DNA of 64,000 bases, taken from positions 1,736,001 through 1,800,000 of the forward strand of contig NZ_SRJC01000001.1 in assembly GCF_004684905.1 (NCBI RefSeq), given 5' to 3'. The DNA is from Halobacillus salinus (GTDB lineage: Bacteria > Bacillota > Bacilli > Bacillales > Halobacillaceae). A program made the position numbers and the translations under genes. Under the pieces are notes generated by a model that saw only the letters and a program-made list of their open reading frames with translations, was not told where the DNA came from and made no database searches. This document shows positions 8,662 to 16,910 of this stretch, in pieces; position 1 is the first letter of the stretch; every line of letters begins with the position of its first letter.

Positions 8662-8955
8662 TTAAACAGTTTCGCTAAAGTTTGTTCCTTTTCCTGTTAA
8701 TTTGGCGTAGATTTTTTCATGAGAAAGATCCATCGACCGGGCGATGTGAATGTTATTGGGAGTGTAAAGAGTTTTCTTTCTTGCCTCTAAATAATCGATT
8801 CTGTCTTGTTCCCGTGGTTGATGGTGTTCTTCCAGTTTACTATCAAGGGTAGCCTTGAACACTCCTTCTAAGGAATATGGAGAAGGCTCTGTTTTCACTG
8901 TTCGTTGCTGGTAATCCTTATATTGATAATGATTGACAGGTGCAATGTAACCCAT
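8662..8955 (-). CDS. Hypothetical protein, spore-locus neighbour
   Basis: About 97 residues, hydrophilic and rich in Tyr, His, Gln and charged residues (HYQYKDYQQRTVKTEPSPYS), with no membrane segment or signal. The start has a good AGGAGGG site. I do not recognise the family. It is 25 bases upstream of the MBL hydrolase start and in the same orientation, and close to the yjcA-coat cluster, so a sporulation-related role is possible but unproven. Confidence 0.6.
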   Translation of the reverse strand: MGYIAPVNHYQYKDYQQRTVKTEPSPYSLEGVFKATLDSKLEEHHQPREQDRIDYLEARKKTLYTPNNIHIARSMDLSHEKIYAKLTGKGTNFSETV

Positions 8956-9032
8956 GACTACATCCCTCCTATAAGTTAGGTTTACCCGCTTGCTTGAATA
9001 GATACTCCTGGAGATGTTCTCCTAAAACGCTA

Positions 9033-9245
9033 TTACTCAAAGAAGTCCTCCATCTTCCTCATTTGCTTTGTTAGGAAGGTATCCATCTTGGACATTCTCG
9101 TATTCATTCGCTTCTCCCAAGACTGGAGGTCGGCTTCCCACTGATTAAACTTCTTCTCCGGCTTTTTGATGATTCCTCCCCATTTCGTGCTCTCCGACTG
9201 TATCTCACCTAATATTTCAAAAATCGACTTATTCTTTTCGCTCAT
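9033..9245 (-). CDS. Hypothetical small coiled-coil protein
   Basis: About 70 residues, almost wholly helical and charged (QWEADLQSWEKRMNTRMSKM), likely a short coiled coil. Its ATG overlaps the stop codon of the DUF1360 gene yjcA by 4 bases (ATGA), so the two are translationally coupled. No known family. It lies next to the spore coat cluster, and I infer a sporulation-linked role from position only. Confidence 0.6.
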   Translation of the reverse strand: MSEKNKSIFEILGEIQSESTKWGGIIKKPEKKFNQWEADLQSWEKRMNTRMSKMDTFLTKQMRKMEDFFE

Positions 9246-9571
9246 GTCCTAACACTCCAGCTGTACAGAATGGATTGAAGACCAGCGATGGCCAATAACA
9301 GAACGACGTACTCCCCGAAGGGAATGAAAGTATATAAAACCAATATGATAAGCGACGACCAGACACCTACGCACCACTGACAAGTGAGCCCTTCCCCAAT
9401 AAAACCGTTCGGCTCGATCCACTCTTCTGTTTCTCCGTCCTCCGTTTGTTCCACTCTTATAGTCGTGAAAGGTCTCCGCAACCATTCCATGATCAAATCA
9501 TCCACAATCAATCGCGTTAATCGAAAAGCAGCCAAGCCGAAGATTACTAAGTGCAACCATTGAATACTCAT
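9242..9571 (-). CDS. yjcA: DUF1360 sporulation-locus membrane protein YjcA
   Basis: About 109 residues. It begins QWLHLVIFGLAAFRLTRLIVDD, the DUF1360 signature, followed by RRPF and a central GEGLTCQWCVGVWSS segment with two cysteines. Two to three membrane helices are visible (N-terminal and 70-105). B. subtilis YjcA, encoded beside the cotVWXYZ cluster, has the same layout. Function is unknown but the gene neighbourhood is sporulation. The ribosome site AAAAGGGG precedes the ATG, and the gene is coupled to the short coiled-coil gene after it. Confidence 0.85.
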   Translation of the reverse strand: MSIQWLHLVIFGLAAFRLTRLIVDDLIMEWLRRPFTTIRVEQTEDGETEEWIEPNGFIGEGLTCQWCVGVWSSLIILVLYTFIPFGEYVVLLLAIAGLQSILYSWSVRT

Positions 9572-9593
9572 GAACCCACCCCTTTTTTGACAT

Positions 9594-9630
9594 AGAAGAA
9601 GCCACTACTGTAGATGTAGTGGCTTCTTCT
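9594..9630 (-). terminator. Terminator hairpin
   Basis: Stem GAAGAAGCCACTAC / GTAGTGGCTTCTTC directly after the gene at 9636-9854 (minus strand). The T-tract is weak, so termination strength is uncertain. Confidence 0.6.
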
Positions 9631-9635
9631 TTAAA

Positions 9636-9854
9636 TTAGAACCAAAATCCACGGCGGTCGGATGATTCATCTGAATGCTCTTTAGAGCTGCTCTCATCTG
9701 AATCTTGGCGTCCACGACGTCCGAAGAACGGATCGACACGGTCGTCACCACGATGGTCATCCTTTTCATGCTTGCGGTGCTGCGGCTCGATAAATACGTT
9801 TTCCGCTTCGATGACAAGATCATTGACACGGATTACTTTTTTCTTTTCAGACAT
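9636..9854 (-). CDS. Hypothetical acidic protein, likely spore coat associated
   Basis: About 72 residues. The ordered N-terminal half contains VIRVNDLVIEAENVFIEP. The low-complexity tail is rich in Arg, Asp, Ser and Glu and ends RRGFWF. The start is set by AAGGAG before the ATG at 9854; a longer frame reaching 9983 has no ribosome site and would run over the promoter region. It is divergent from the CotZ/CotY-like gene. A SigK-like promoter (CATAGATTA with an upstream AC) lies 31 bases before it. This supports mother-cell expression and a coat role, though the family itself is not recognised. Confidence 0.65.
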   Translation of the reverse strand: MSEKKKVIRVNDLVIEAENVFIEPQHRKHEKDDHRGDDRVDPFFGRRGRQDSDESSSKEHSDESSDRRGFWF

Positions 9855-9884
9855 TCTATTCATCTCCTTAAGGGAATTCATTGA

Positions 9885-9912
9885 TAATCTATGGCATTTG
9901 TCCCCATACGGT
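9885..9912 (-). promoter_or_regulatory. SigK-like promoter (minus strand)
   Basis: On the minus strand, AC at 9912-9911, then 17 bases, then CATAGATTA at 9893-9885, matching the SigK pattern AC-n16/17-CATAnnnTA. It points at the 72-residue gene starting at 9854. Confidence 0.55.
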
Positions 9913-9975
9913 ATAGTCTTTCGCCTAAGAATCAATAAAAACTTAAGGTTTGTGAGAAAAGAGACAAATGCCCAC

Positions 9976-10002
9976 ACCGACAAAGAGGAGATACATATTG
10001 TA
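9976..10002 (+). promoter_or_regulatory. SigK-like promoter of the CotZ/CotY gene
   Basis: AC at 9976-9977, a 16-base spacer and CATATTGTA at 9994-10002 match the late mother-cell sigma factor consensus. It lies 42 bases upstream of the coat gene start and is back-to-back with a similar site on the other strand. Confidence 0.6.
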
Positions 10003-10044
10003 GTAAAGACAATACGTCAATTCGTATGGAAAGGGGAAAATAAA

Positions 10045-10548
10045 ATGAGTTGTGGTAAAAACTTCGATACAGGTTCTTGTGTCATCGACATCCTAAAAGA
10101 CATCGTTGATGCTCAGAACGATGTAATGCACGAATGCACAACAAGCTGTGAGCAATCCATCGCAGACTTATTAGGTGATACTGGAGGTTCTAACTTCGAT
10201 ACGGTTCCAGTAATCCTTTACTGCAAAGACTGCAAGCCTTTCAAAGGTTTCGGTTCTAAGAAGAGCGACGATCACTGCCAAGTGAAAGGAAGCTTCTTCT
10301 TCCGCGTTAAATCTGTAGATGACGATGGTTGTGCAGTAGTAGAACTTCTATTCGCTGACCATCACCATGGACCAGTTGCAGGAGATGAATCCTCTTCTGA
10401 TGAATCTTGGGGACACCACCACGGATTCAATCCAAAATCTCCAGCAGACCAGAACTGCAAAAACCTTCGCGCGTCTGGTATTTGCATCACAGTAGACTTG
10501 AACTGCTTCTGTCACGTAACATGCCTTCCTGCAACAGCTGCTCTATAA
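10045..10548 (+). CDS. Spore coat protein, CotY/CotZ family
   Basis: About 167 residues with the cysteine-rich CotZ family pattern: MSCGKNFDTGSC, CTTSCEQSI, LYCKDCKPF, then GICITVDLNCFCHVTCLP. Such proteins self-assemble through disulfides in the outermost crust layer of the spore. An acidic, His-rich stretch (HHHGPVAGDESSSDESWGHHH) sits in the middle. The ATG at 10045 follows AAAGGGG at 7 bases; longer upstream frames lack a ribosome site and would cross the promoter. B. subtilis has both cotY and cotZ here; this window has one copy, so I do not choose between the names. It is probably transcribed by SigK. Confidence 0.9.
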   Translation: MSCGKNFDTGSCVIDILKDIVDAQNDVMHECTTSCEQSIADLLGDTGGSNFDTVPVILYCKDCKPFKGFGSKKSDDHCQVKGSFFFRVKSVDDDGCAVVELLFADHHHGPVAGDESSSDESWGHHHGFNPKSPADQNCKNLRASGICITVDLNCFCHVTCLPATAAL

Positions 10549-10562
10549 TTCTTATAAACCTA

Positions 10563-10598
10563 GAAAAGAGGAACTCCAAGTGAGTTCCTCTTTTTTTT
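10563..10598 (+). terminator. Rho-independent terminator after the coat gene
   Basis: Stem AAAAGAGGAACTC / GAGTTCCTCTTTT with a run of eight T. It may also serve cotO from the other strand. Confidence 0.85.
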
Positions 10599-10635
10599 GG
10601 CTATTAATCCGTTGTGACTTGGCAACTAACTCCAT

Positions 10636-11163
10636 CTAGAACCCTAGGAGACGAATATCTTCAATCTCTTTAAACGGTATATCTTTTTGGAATGGGCGCT
10701 GGAACGTCTTCATCTGGACGATGCCATCCTTGTAATCGACAATGTATCCTCGATAAGCATCTTCATTTACGACAATCTCGCATTTAACCTTAGGCATGTG
10801 AGGGGATAATTGTAAGAAATACTGCACTTTTCCTTCTAACGTTAATTCACCAAAGCGTTTCTTCCGATCCTTAGCGGTAGATGTGGACTGTTTACTTTCC
10901 GTTGCTTCAGGAGTCTTTGGCTTTTCTTCTTCGGGTTCTTCTTTCTTAGCTTCTTCCAGTGGTTCTACTTTGGATGCAGCATTTTGACTCCTTACCCTCC
11001 GTTCTTTCTCATAAAGCGACGTGTTCTCTGCTGAATTGGCTGTTGATTTACTTTGGCGCTGGGACCGGAAACTCGTCTGCATAGGGACTTCTGCAGGTTT
11101 GAAATTCGGTTGAGCAATATAAAGCATTGGTTGCTTTGCTAAACGCTTTTTCTCAGCCATCAT
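10636..11163 (-). CDS. cotO: Spore coat protein CotO
   Basis: About 175 residues in three parts. A basic N-terminus contains LAKQPMLYIAQPNFKPAE. A long low-complexity middle is rich in Glu, Lys, Ser and Pro. The conserved C-terminal domain has FGELTLEGKVQYFLQLSPHMPKV and ends IPFKEIEDIRLLGF. The C-terminal domain and the place between fabI and cotZ match B. subtilis YjbX/CotO, a morphogenetic protein needed for outer coat assembly. AAGGAG precedes two adjacent ATG codons (11163 and 11160); either could start it. Expression late in the mother cell is expected. Confidence 0.85.
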   Translation of the reverse strand: MMAEKKRLAKQPMLYIAQPNFKPAEVPMQTSFRSQRQSKSTANSAENTSLYEKERRVRSQNAASKVEPLEEAKKEEPEEEKPKTPEATESKQSTSTAKDRKKRFGELTLEGKVQYFLQLSPHMPKVKCEIVVNEDAYRGYIVDYKDGIVQMKTFQRPFQKDIPFKEIEDIRLLGF

Positions 11164-11334
11164 CGATCTCTCCTTTTTAATTAGGTCATCATTCTATACA
11201 TATGCCTAATGAAGAGTCCATGTTCATCCTAAACAAGTTTCGACGAAGCTTTACACAATCTTTACGCAATACTCCGTTTCTCTTTATTTCCGTTTGGTAA
11301 CTTTCAGAATAGATTATGTATTAGGAGTGTTCTT

Positions 11335-12366
11335 ATGTTCGTTATTGGCGAGACAAAAACAGCGACCGAACATGCTAAACAACAATTATTACACTGGCTG
11401 AATCATAGGAAGCTTTCGATGCATTTTCAACCTATTGTTCATACCGCACAGAAGACGATCCAAGGCTACGAGGCTCTTGCGAGATTTCCAAGAAGTGATT
11501 ACATATCAAGTCCCGTCGAACTGTTCCAACTTGCAGATGAAATGGACCAGTTGTTTTACTTGGAAAAGCATACGAGAGAATTGGCAATCGAATTAATCGA
11601 AAGATATCTGAACCCACATCAGAAGTTATGGGTAAACTTATCTCCTAATGTTATCCACGACAAAGCCTTTACCCCTGGATTCACCCATTCTGTCATTGAG
11701 AATACGAATCTAACGGCACGGCAAATCGTGTTTGAAATCACAGAGCAATCCGCCATCAAAGACTTGGATAGTTTCAAACAGTTACTCAATCATTATAGAG
11801 AACAAGGCTTCACTGTAGCTATTGACGATGTAGGGGCGGGGTATTCTTCCTTACAAGCCATTTCCGAAATTAAACCAGACTATTTGAAAGTGGATCGTTC
11901 TCTTATCATGAACATTCAGCACTCTAGTGAAAAGCAATTCATGTTGGAAGCGCTGCAACATATTTCGAGCAAGATGGGATCTTCGCTTATAGCAGAAGGG
12001 GTGGAAACAGAAACAGAGTTTGCCAAGCTCACAGCAATGGGCGTTGAGATGATGCAAGGATATTATTTTGCAAAGCCTACCTATCCCCCTTTAGAAGTTC
12101 CATACCACTTATTAGAACCCACTGATGTAAACTACAAAGACGATGGTGTGAAGCTTATTGTTTCATCTAACCTTACGTTCCAAGACTTTTACCTATGGCT
12201 CAGTCAATACACCGGGCCGATCGACCGACAACTAGCTACGATCAAAACTGAAAAAATACAAGTATCAATGCCCTTGCAAGAAGTAATCAGATTCGCCGCC
12301 TATTCGAATGGATCCTCCCCGTCTAAACCCGTTTGGAGAGAGTTGCTCCAGTGGTGGAGGTCATAA
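11335..12366 (+). CDS. Stand-alone EAL-domain c-di-GMP phosphodiesterase
   Basis: About 343 residues. The EAL domain spans about 25-250 and keeps the catalytic set: YEALARF, the metal-binding Asn in WVNLSP, FEITEQSA, IDDVGAGYSS, YLKVDRSL, EGVET and MQGYYFAKP. It should hydrolyse cyclic di-GMP to pGpG. No GGDEF, PAS or membrane segment is seen, so it is cytoplasmic and not obviously sensor-linked. The last 90 residues form an extension of unknown function. TAGGAG precedes the ATG. It stands between cotO and fabI, which are adjacent in B. subtilis, so it is an insertion into the conserved order. Confidence 0.9.
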   Translation: MFVIGETKTATEHAKQQLLHWLNHRKLSMHFQPIVHTAQKTIQGYEALARFPRSDYISSPVELFQLADEMDQLFYLEKHTRELAIELIERYLNPHQKLWVNLSPNVIHDKAFTPGFTHSVIENTNLTARQIVFEITEQSAIKDLDSFKQLLNHYREQGFTVAIDDVGAGYSSLQAISEIKPDYLKVDRSLIMNIQHSSEKQFMLEALQHISSKMGSSLIAEGVETETEFAKLTAMGVEMMQGYYFAKPTYPPLEVPYHLLEPTDVNYKDDGVKLIVSSNLTFQDFYLWLSQYTGPIDRQLATIKTEKIQVSMPLQEVIRFAAYSNGSSPSKPVWRELLQWWRS

Positions 12367-12368
12367 AG

Positions 12369-12399
12369 AAACCCTCTTCCATAGCGGAAGAGGGTTTTT
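12369..12399 (+). terminator. Bidirectional terminator
   Basis: Stem AAACCCTCTTCC / GGAAGAGGGTTT with a T-run, between the EAL gene and the convergent fabI. Confidence 0.85.
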
Positions 12400-12402
12400 C
12401 AA

Positions 12403-13182
12403 TCAGTATGCGACGATATTGAATCCAGAATCTACGTGGATCACTTCACCTGTTACACCACGAGATAAGTCACTCATGAGGTAATAAGCAGTGTCACCTA
12501 CTTCCTCTTGAGTCACAGCACGACGAAGTGGCGCTCGTTCTTCAATTACAGATAAGATCTGGTTGAAGTCGCCGACACCTTTAGCGGATAATGTACGGAT
12601 CGGTCCAGCTGAAATCGCATTGACACGGATATTGTGCTTCCCTAAGTCATTGGCTAAGTATTTCATACTGGCATCTAAACTTGCTTTCGCGACACCCATC
12701 ACGTTGTAGTTCTTCACTACTTGCTCACCACCAAGGTAAGTCAAGGTTACAATGCTTCCCCCATCTGCCATAAGCGGCTGGGCAGCTCTTGCAACTGCCG
12801 TAAGGGAATAAGCACTAATGTTATGAGCCGTAAGGAATCCATCACGACTAGTGTTCAAGAATTCATCTTTTAGCTCATCACGATTCGCAAAAGCGATACA
12901 GTGAGCAAGTCCATGGATTACGCCAACATCCTTCTGAATGTTTTCAAACGTTTCCATGATCGCTTCGTCACTGGTTACGTCACACTCATAAACAAGTGGT
13001 TCTTGTCCACCCTCCAAAGTGTCCGCAAGATCTTGAACAGACTTTTTGAAACGTTCTGATGCCACTGTGAAAATCAAACGGGCACCTGCTTCGTGTAACG
13101 AGCGGGCAATCCCCCATGCAATACTTCGTTTATTGGCTACTCCCATGACGACATACGTGCGTCCTTCTAGTGAGAAATTCAT
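12403..13182 (-). CDS. fabI: Enoyl-[acyl-carrier-protein] reductase FabI
   Basis: About 259 residues, the usual FabI length. It reduces the enoyl-ACP double bond in the last step of each fatty acid elongation cycle, using NAD(P)H. Visible features are an N-terminal nucleotide-binding loop (GVANKRSIAWGIA), the active-site spacing YNVMGVAK and the substrate-loop segment ISAGPIRTLSAKGV. It is a cytoplasmic short-chain dehydrogenase. A near-perfect FapR operator lies about 40 bases upstream, so malonyl-CoA-responsive control is likely. The gene stands alone, next to cotO in B. subtilis and separated from it here by an EAL gene. Confidence 0.97.
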   Translation of the reverse strand: MNFSLEGRTYVVMGVANKRSIAWGIARSLHEAGARLIFTVASERFKKSVQDLADTLEGGQEPLVYECDVTSDEAIMETFENIQKDVGVIHGLAHCIAFANRDELKDEFLNTSRDGFLTAHNISAYSLTAVARAAQPLMADGGSIVTLTYLGGEQVVKNYNVMGVAKASLDASMKYLANDLGKHNIRVNAISAGPIRTLSAKGVGDFNQILSVIEERAPLRRAVTQEEVGDTAYYLMSDLSRGVTGEVIHVDSGFNIVAY

Positions 13183-13222
13183 GATTCATCCTCCTTGAGG
13201 TTCATCTTATTTAGTATTTGTT

Positions 13223-13240
13223 ATTAGTACCTGCTACTAT
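13223..13240. promoter_or_regulatory. FapR operator upstream of fabI
   Basis: ATTAGTACCTGCTACTAT agrees with the FapR 17-bp palindrome (TTAGTACCTNNTACTAA) at nearly every position. It is placed about 40 bases before the fabI start, where a repressor would block transcription. Confidence 0.8.
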
Positions 13241-13350
13241 TTTAAACGATTTACTTCCCTCACTGCAAGAAAAGTTAAGATGACTTTCTTTGTCCATACC
13301 CTCTCTTCATTGTCACAACCCCTATTCTTTAACAAAACCCTATTTTCCGT

Positions 13351-13384
13351 AAAAAAAAGCTTAGAGGAGCTACCTCTAAGCTTT
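13351..13384 (-). terminator. Terminator of the mgtE-yjbQ operon
   Basis: Stem AAAGCTTAGAGG / CCTCTAAGCTTT read on the minus strand, followed by a T-run; its first bases overlap the stop codon of yjbQ. Confidence 0.85.
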
Positions 13385-15245
13385 AACACCATTCACAATA
13401 TTCCAGTTCAAGTTTCAATTCATCCACATACTCTGGTGAGCCTGTCACAATCAGACGGTCTCCCATCTGTAATTCCGTGTCACCATGAGGGACAATCGAA
13501 TCCTTTCCACGGAAAATACGGACCATGATGACGTCTCCCGTGAATGGAAATTCTTTTAAATACATCCCATTATAATCAGGGTTATTCATATTGATCTGAT
13601 ACAAGGCACTGTCCTGCTTGGTTAATATATCTATCACATTCGGAGCCTCGATCATGGCTTTCAACAAGGCTTTGGAAGATAAGAATACGGAGAACACACT
13701 GATGTTCAGGTCACGCATCTCCTGAGCTAATTCAGGTGATTCCACCCTTGCGATGATACGCTCTACTCCTTGTTCCTTAGCGAATCGAGCGATTTCAGCG
13801 TTCTCTTCTTCATCTCCTGTCGAAGCAACCAGCAGGTCCACTTCGAAGACACCAAATTCCTTCATTGTTTCCACGTTATATCCGTCCAACTCCTTAATAT
13901 CGAAGCAGGAACGGGTGATTTTCTCATCCACTTTATCTACTTTTGTATGATAAAGGTGTGTCTCGTACGATTTGATATCAAGCTCACGGACAACAGGAAG
14001 CGTCATGCGGTTGGAACCGACGAAAGATACGACTGTCTTATGATCTTCGTCCTCAAACCTGCCATATATCTTCTTGAATAGGACAGGTCCAACTAGACAA
14101 GTCAAGACCGCCACCAAAATCAAGGCACCTTCCATCTGCTCATCAATCATTCCCTCTCTCCGACCGATGGTAGCTGCCGCGATAACAAGGGAGAGTGTGG
14201 ATGTCAGAATGAAACCTGATCCAAGAACTGTCTTCATGTCATACCATTTCTTAAGAAGCAGCGCCGGAAGCACTTTGGAAACGAGAAGAGCAATGAATAG
14301 TAATGGAATTAAAATCAATACGCGAGTATCCGTAAATAAACTCCAAATATCGATTTCAACACCGACCATGACGAAAAAGATCGGTATCAGGAATCCATAC
14401 CCGAAACTGTCCAAGCGCTTCACCATTTCTGGATTCGGAGACAGTAGTGAGACTAGGGTACCAGCAAGGAAAGCACCTAAAATGTTTTCCGCTCCTACCG
14501 TCTCAGAGAGTGCTACAAGTAATAAGATAAGCGTGAACACAGCACGTGTATCAATCTGAATGGTCCCTTTCGCCATTGTTTCAATGAACGACTGGTGTCT
14601 GAACTGTTTTCCGACGAAATATAGTAGCACACCAGCGGCAAAGAGAATAAGTAAGAGCCACGTGTTGCCTCCACTTTCTCCGTAAATGGATACAAAGACC
14701 GCAAGTAACACCATAGTCACAAGGTCGGCAATAACGGCAATCAATAGAATTGTCTGGCCGATTGTCGTCTTCATCATTTGAGCATCTTTCAGGGTCGGAA
14801 CTACGACACCAAGCGAGATGGTTGAAATGATCAACGTCATCAAGAACGCATTATCAATAAATCCTCCTAATACGAACAAATAGGATAAACCTAATGATAA
14901 TACGAATATTCCACTGAAGACGATACAAGCCAAGATAATCGGGTTGGGAGCCCCTGTCCCCTGGTTCTCAGGCTTCGCTTTTTTCTTTCTTCTAGCGAAG
15001 ATTGAAAAGTCGATCTCCAGACCACTTAAGAACATTAGAAAGATGAATCCTAAAGTGGAGAGGATCTCAAGCCAGCTTCCCTGCTCAACCAGGTCGAAGC
15101 CACTTTGTCCTATAATTAACCCGACGATGATTTCTGCTACAACGACAGGGATCATGTTCAATTTAAAACGATGCAATAAAATGGGAGTGATGAATGCTGC
15201 AAGTATAACGATAACTAGTGATGTTACCGAAGCACCATGTTCCAT
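13383..15245 (-). CDS. yjbQ: CPA2-family cation/proton antiporter with TrkA domains, YjbQ
   Basis: About 620 residues. The first 400 form a 12-13 helix Na+(K+)/H+ exchanger domain (FLMFLSGLEIDFSIF, LGAFLAGTLVSLLSP). A TrkA-N-like Rossmann domain follows (KTVVSFVGSNRMTLPVVREL). The protein ends in a TrkA-C domain containing DVIMVRIFRGKDSIVPHGD. Such antiporters export Na+ or K+ in exchange for protons and are gated by nucleotide binding. AAGGAGGG precedes the ATG. It follows mgtE by 16 bases, so they form one operon for cation balance, useful in a saline habitat. Confidence 0.9.
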   Translation of the reverse strand: MEHGASVTSLVIVILAAFITPILLHRFKLNMIPVVVAEIIVGLIIGQSGFDLVEQGSWLEILSTLGFIFLMFLSGLEIDFSIFARRKKKAKPENQGTGAPNPIILACIVFSGIFVLSLGLSYLFVLGGFIDNAFLMTLIISTISLGVVVPTLKDAQMMKTTIGQTILLIAVIADLVTMVLLAVFVSIYGESGGNTWLLLILFAAGVLLYFVGKQFRHQSFIETMAKGTIQIDTRAVFTLILLLVALSETVGAENILGAFLAGTLVSLLSPNPEMVKRLDSFGYGFLIPIFFVMVGVEIDIWSLFTDTRVLILIPLLFIALLVSKVLPALLLKKWYDMKTVLGSGFILTSTLSLVIAAATIGRREGMIDEQMEGALILVAVLTCLVGPVLFKKIYGRFEDEDHKTVVSFVGSNRMTLPVVRELDIKSYETHLYHTKVDKVDEKITRSCFDIKELDGYNVETMKEFGVFEVDLLVASTGDEEENAEIARFAKEQGVERIIARVESPELAQEMRDLNISVFSVFLSSKALLKAMIEAPNVIDILTKQDSALYQINMNNPDYNGMYLKEFPFTGDVIMVRIFRGKDSIVPHGDTELQMGDRLIVTGSPEYVDELKLELEYCEWC

Positions 15246-15261
15246 ACTCGCCCTCCTTCCA

Positions 15262-16626
15262 TTAAATCAGTAAGTTCATAAATGCTGTCGCCATTCCGAA
15301 GTAAATAAGAATGGAGATGATGTCATTGATAGTCGTAATGAAGGGACCAGATGCAACGGCCGGATCAATATCAAACCGGTGCATGATCAAAGGTACGAGG
15401 GAGCCGGCAAGCGTCGCGACGATCAACGTCATTAAAATAGATAGGCCGACCAACACACCTAAAAAGAAATTTCCCTGCCAAAAGTAAACAATCAAAGTGA
15501 TGATCACACCACAGGAAACACCGGTTATGACTCCGGTTCCCGCTTCACGGAACATCATCTTAGCTTTTCCTTGTTTATCAATTTCACCAGTGGCAATTCC
15601 ACGAACCGCCACAGCCAGAGCTTGCGTTCCTGTATTCCCCGCCATCCCAGCAATTAGTGGAATGAAAACGGCAAGAATCGGGTATACGCTTAACGTTTCT
15701 TCGAATCGCCCTATCAAGCTTGCTGTCAAACTTCCCAAGAACAGGAGAATGACAAGCCAAGGAAGGCGCTTCTTCGCTGATGCAAACGCGTTTTCATCTG
15801 GGCTGTCGACATCAGCAATACCGGCAAGCTTGGAGTAATCATCGCTTGCTTCTTCTTCCATAACGTCCATAATATCATCGACTGTAATAATTCCAAGCAA
15901 ATGCTCTTGGAAATCTACGACTGGCAAAGCTAGAAAGTCATAGTCGCGGACCATCCTTGCGACTTCTTCTTGGTCGTCGCCGACAGACACAGACACGACA
16001 CGTTCACTCATAACATCCGCAATCAGCCAATCTTCTTCCGATACAATCAGATCACGTAAAGAGATAACGCCTACCAGCCTCTTGTCTTCATCAATTACGT
16101 ACGTATAGTAAATGGTCTCCGCATCAGGAGCCTCTGTTCTCAAATGAACCATCGCTTGACGGATCGTCATCGTTGCTTTGACGACTACGAACTCGGTCGT
16201 CATGATGGAACCAGCGGTTTTTTCCTCATAGTGCAATAGATCTTTGATTTCTTGAGCCGCTTCATCATCCATGATGGTTAGAAAGCTCGCAACTTTGTCT
16301 TTCTCTAATTCATTAAAGATATCCACCGCATCATCTGTAGACATCTCAGCAAAGACTTGCGCAGCAAATCGGGGGTCCATTTCCGTGAAAAACGGCTCGA
16401 TCTCGTCATAATCAATATGTTCCATCACATCTGCGATTTCTTCCGGAGATAGATAAGTGTATATTTGCATTCTGACTTCAGTATCTAATCCAACAAAGAT
16501 TTCTGCTTGATCATAAGGGTGGAGTTCAAGGAATTCTGCTCGAAACTGATCGATATGATCATGGTCCAAGGCATCTTTCACTTTATTCCAAACTTCTCGG
16601 CGCTCATGGTCCTCTAAATGTTCCAT
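15262..16626 (-). CDS. mgtE: Magnesium transporter MgtE
   Basis: About 454 residues with the standard MgtE order. An N-terminal superhelical domain contains FAAQVFAEMSTDDAVDIFNE. Two CBS domains span about 130-255. A five-helix membrane domain begins near 285 and holds the pore sequence IAGMAGNTGTQALAVAVRGI. It imports Mg2+ and closes when internal Mg2+ is high. AGGAGGG stands 6 bases before the ATG at 16626, so an upstream TTG at 16632 is unlikely. No M-box riboswitch is visible in the 280-base upstream region. It is first in an operon with the antiporter yjbQ. Confidence 0.95.
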   Translation of the reverse strand: MEHLEDHERREVWNKVKDALDHDHIDQFRAEFLELHPYDQAEIFVGLDTEVRMQIYTYLSPEEIADVMEHIDYDEIEPFFTEMDPRFAAQVFAEMSTDDAVDIFNELEKDKVASFLTIMDDEAAQEIKDLLHYEEKTAGSIMTTEFVVVKATMTIRQAMVHLRTEAPDAETIYYTYVIDEDKRLVGVISLRDLIVSEEDWLIADVMSERVVSVSVGDDQEEVARMVRDYDFLALPVVDFQEHLLGIITVDDIMDVMEEEASDDYSKLAGIADVDSPDENAFASAKKRLPWLVILLFLGSLTASLIGRFEETLSVYPILAVFIPLIAGMAGNTGTQALAVAVRGIATGEIDKQGKAKMMFREAGTGVITGVSCGVIITLIVYFWQGNFFLGVLVGLSILMTLIVATLAGSLVPLIMHRFDIDPAVASGPFITTINDIISILIYFGMATAFMNLLI

Positions 16627-16910
16627 TTGCAACCCTCCTCTGACGTCCGTTTCGTTTTTGACCGTTTAATCTTAATCTCGAAAGCAAGCTTTGTCAACGA
16701 ATGTTGAATCATTTTCATAAAACTCTTACGTTTTATCGTTTCGAATCGTCAAGCTCCACTCTCATCAAGTATAATAGTATTCTAACAAAATGCTCACAAC
16801 ATAAGGAATGATTCGTTTCATCCATACTACCTGCACTTCAACTGAATAAGGATGATCTATGCCGGGTAAGCTTGAAACAGCCTTGCTACTTTGGGAAAAG
16901 GAGAGTATCT

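Noticed and set aside
9855-9983. N-terminal extension of the 72-residue gene at 9636-9854
   Set aside because: The extra residues have no ribosome site, cover the SigK-like promoter and would add hydrophobic sequence unlike the conserved part.
9772-10044. N-terminal extension of the CotZ/CotY-like gene
   Set aside because: Frame is open but crosses the divergent gene and the promoter, and the true ATG at 10045 has AAAGGGG and begins the typical MSCGKNF sequence.
16627-16910. Possible M-box magnesium riboswitch before mgtE
   Set aside because: The gap is shared with divergent prpE and is short, AT-rich and without the M-box core; no structure of the right size was seen.
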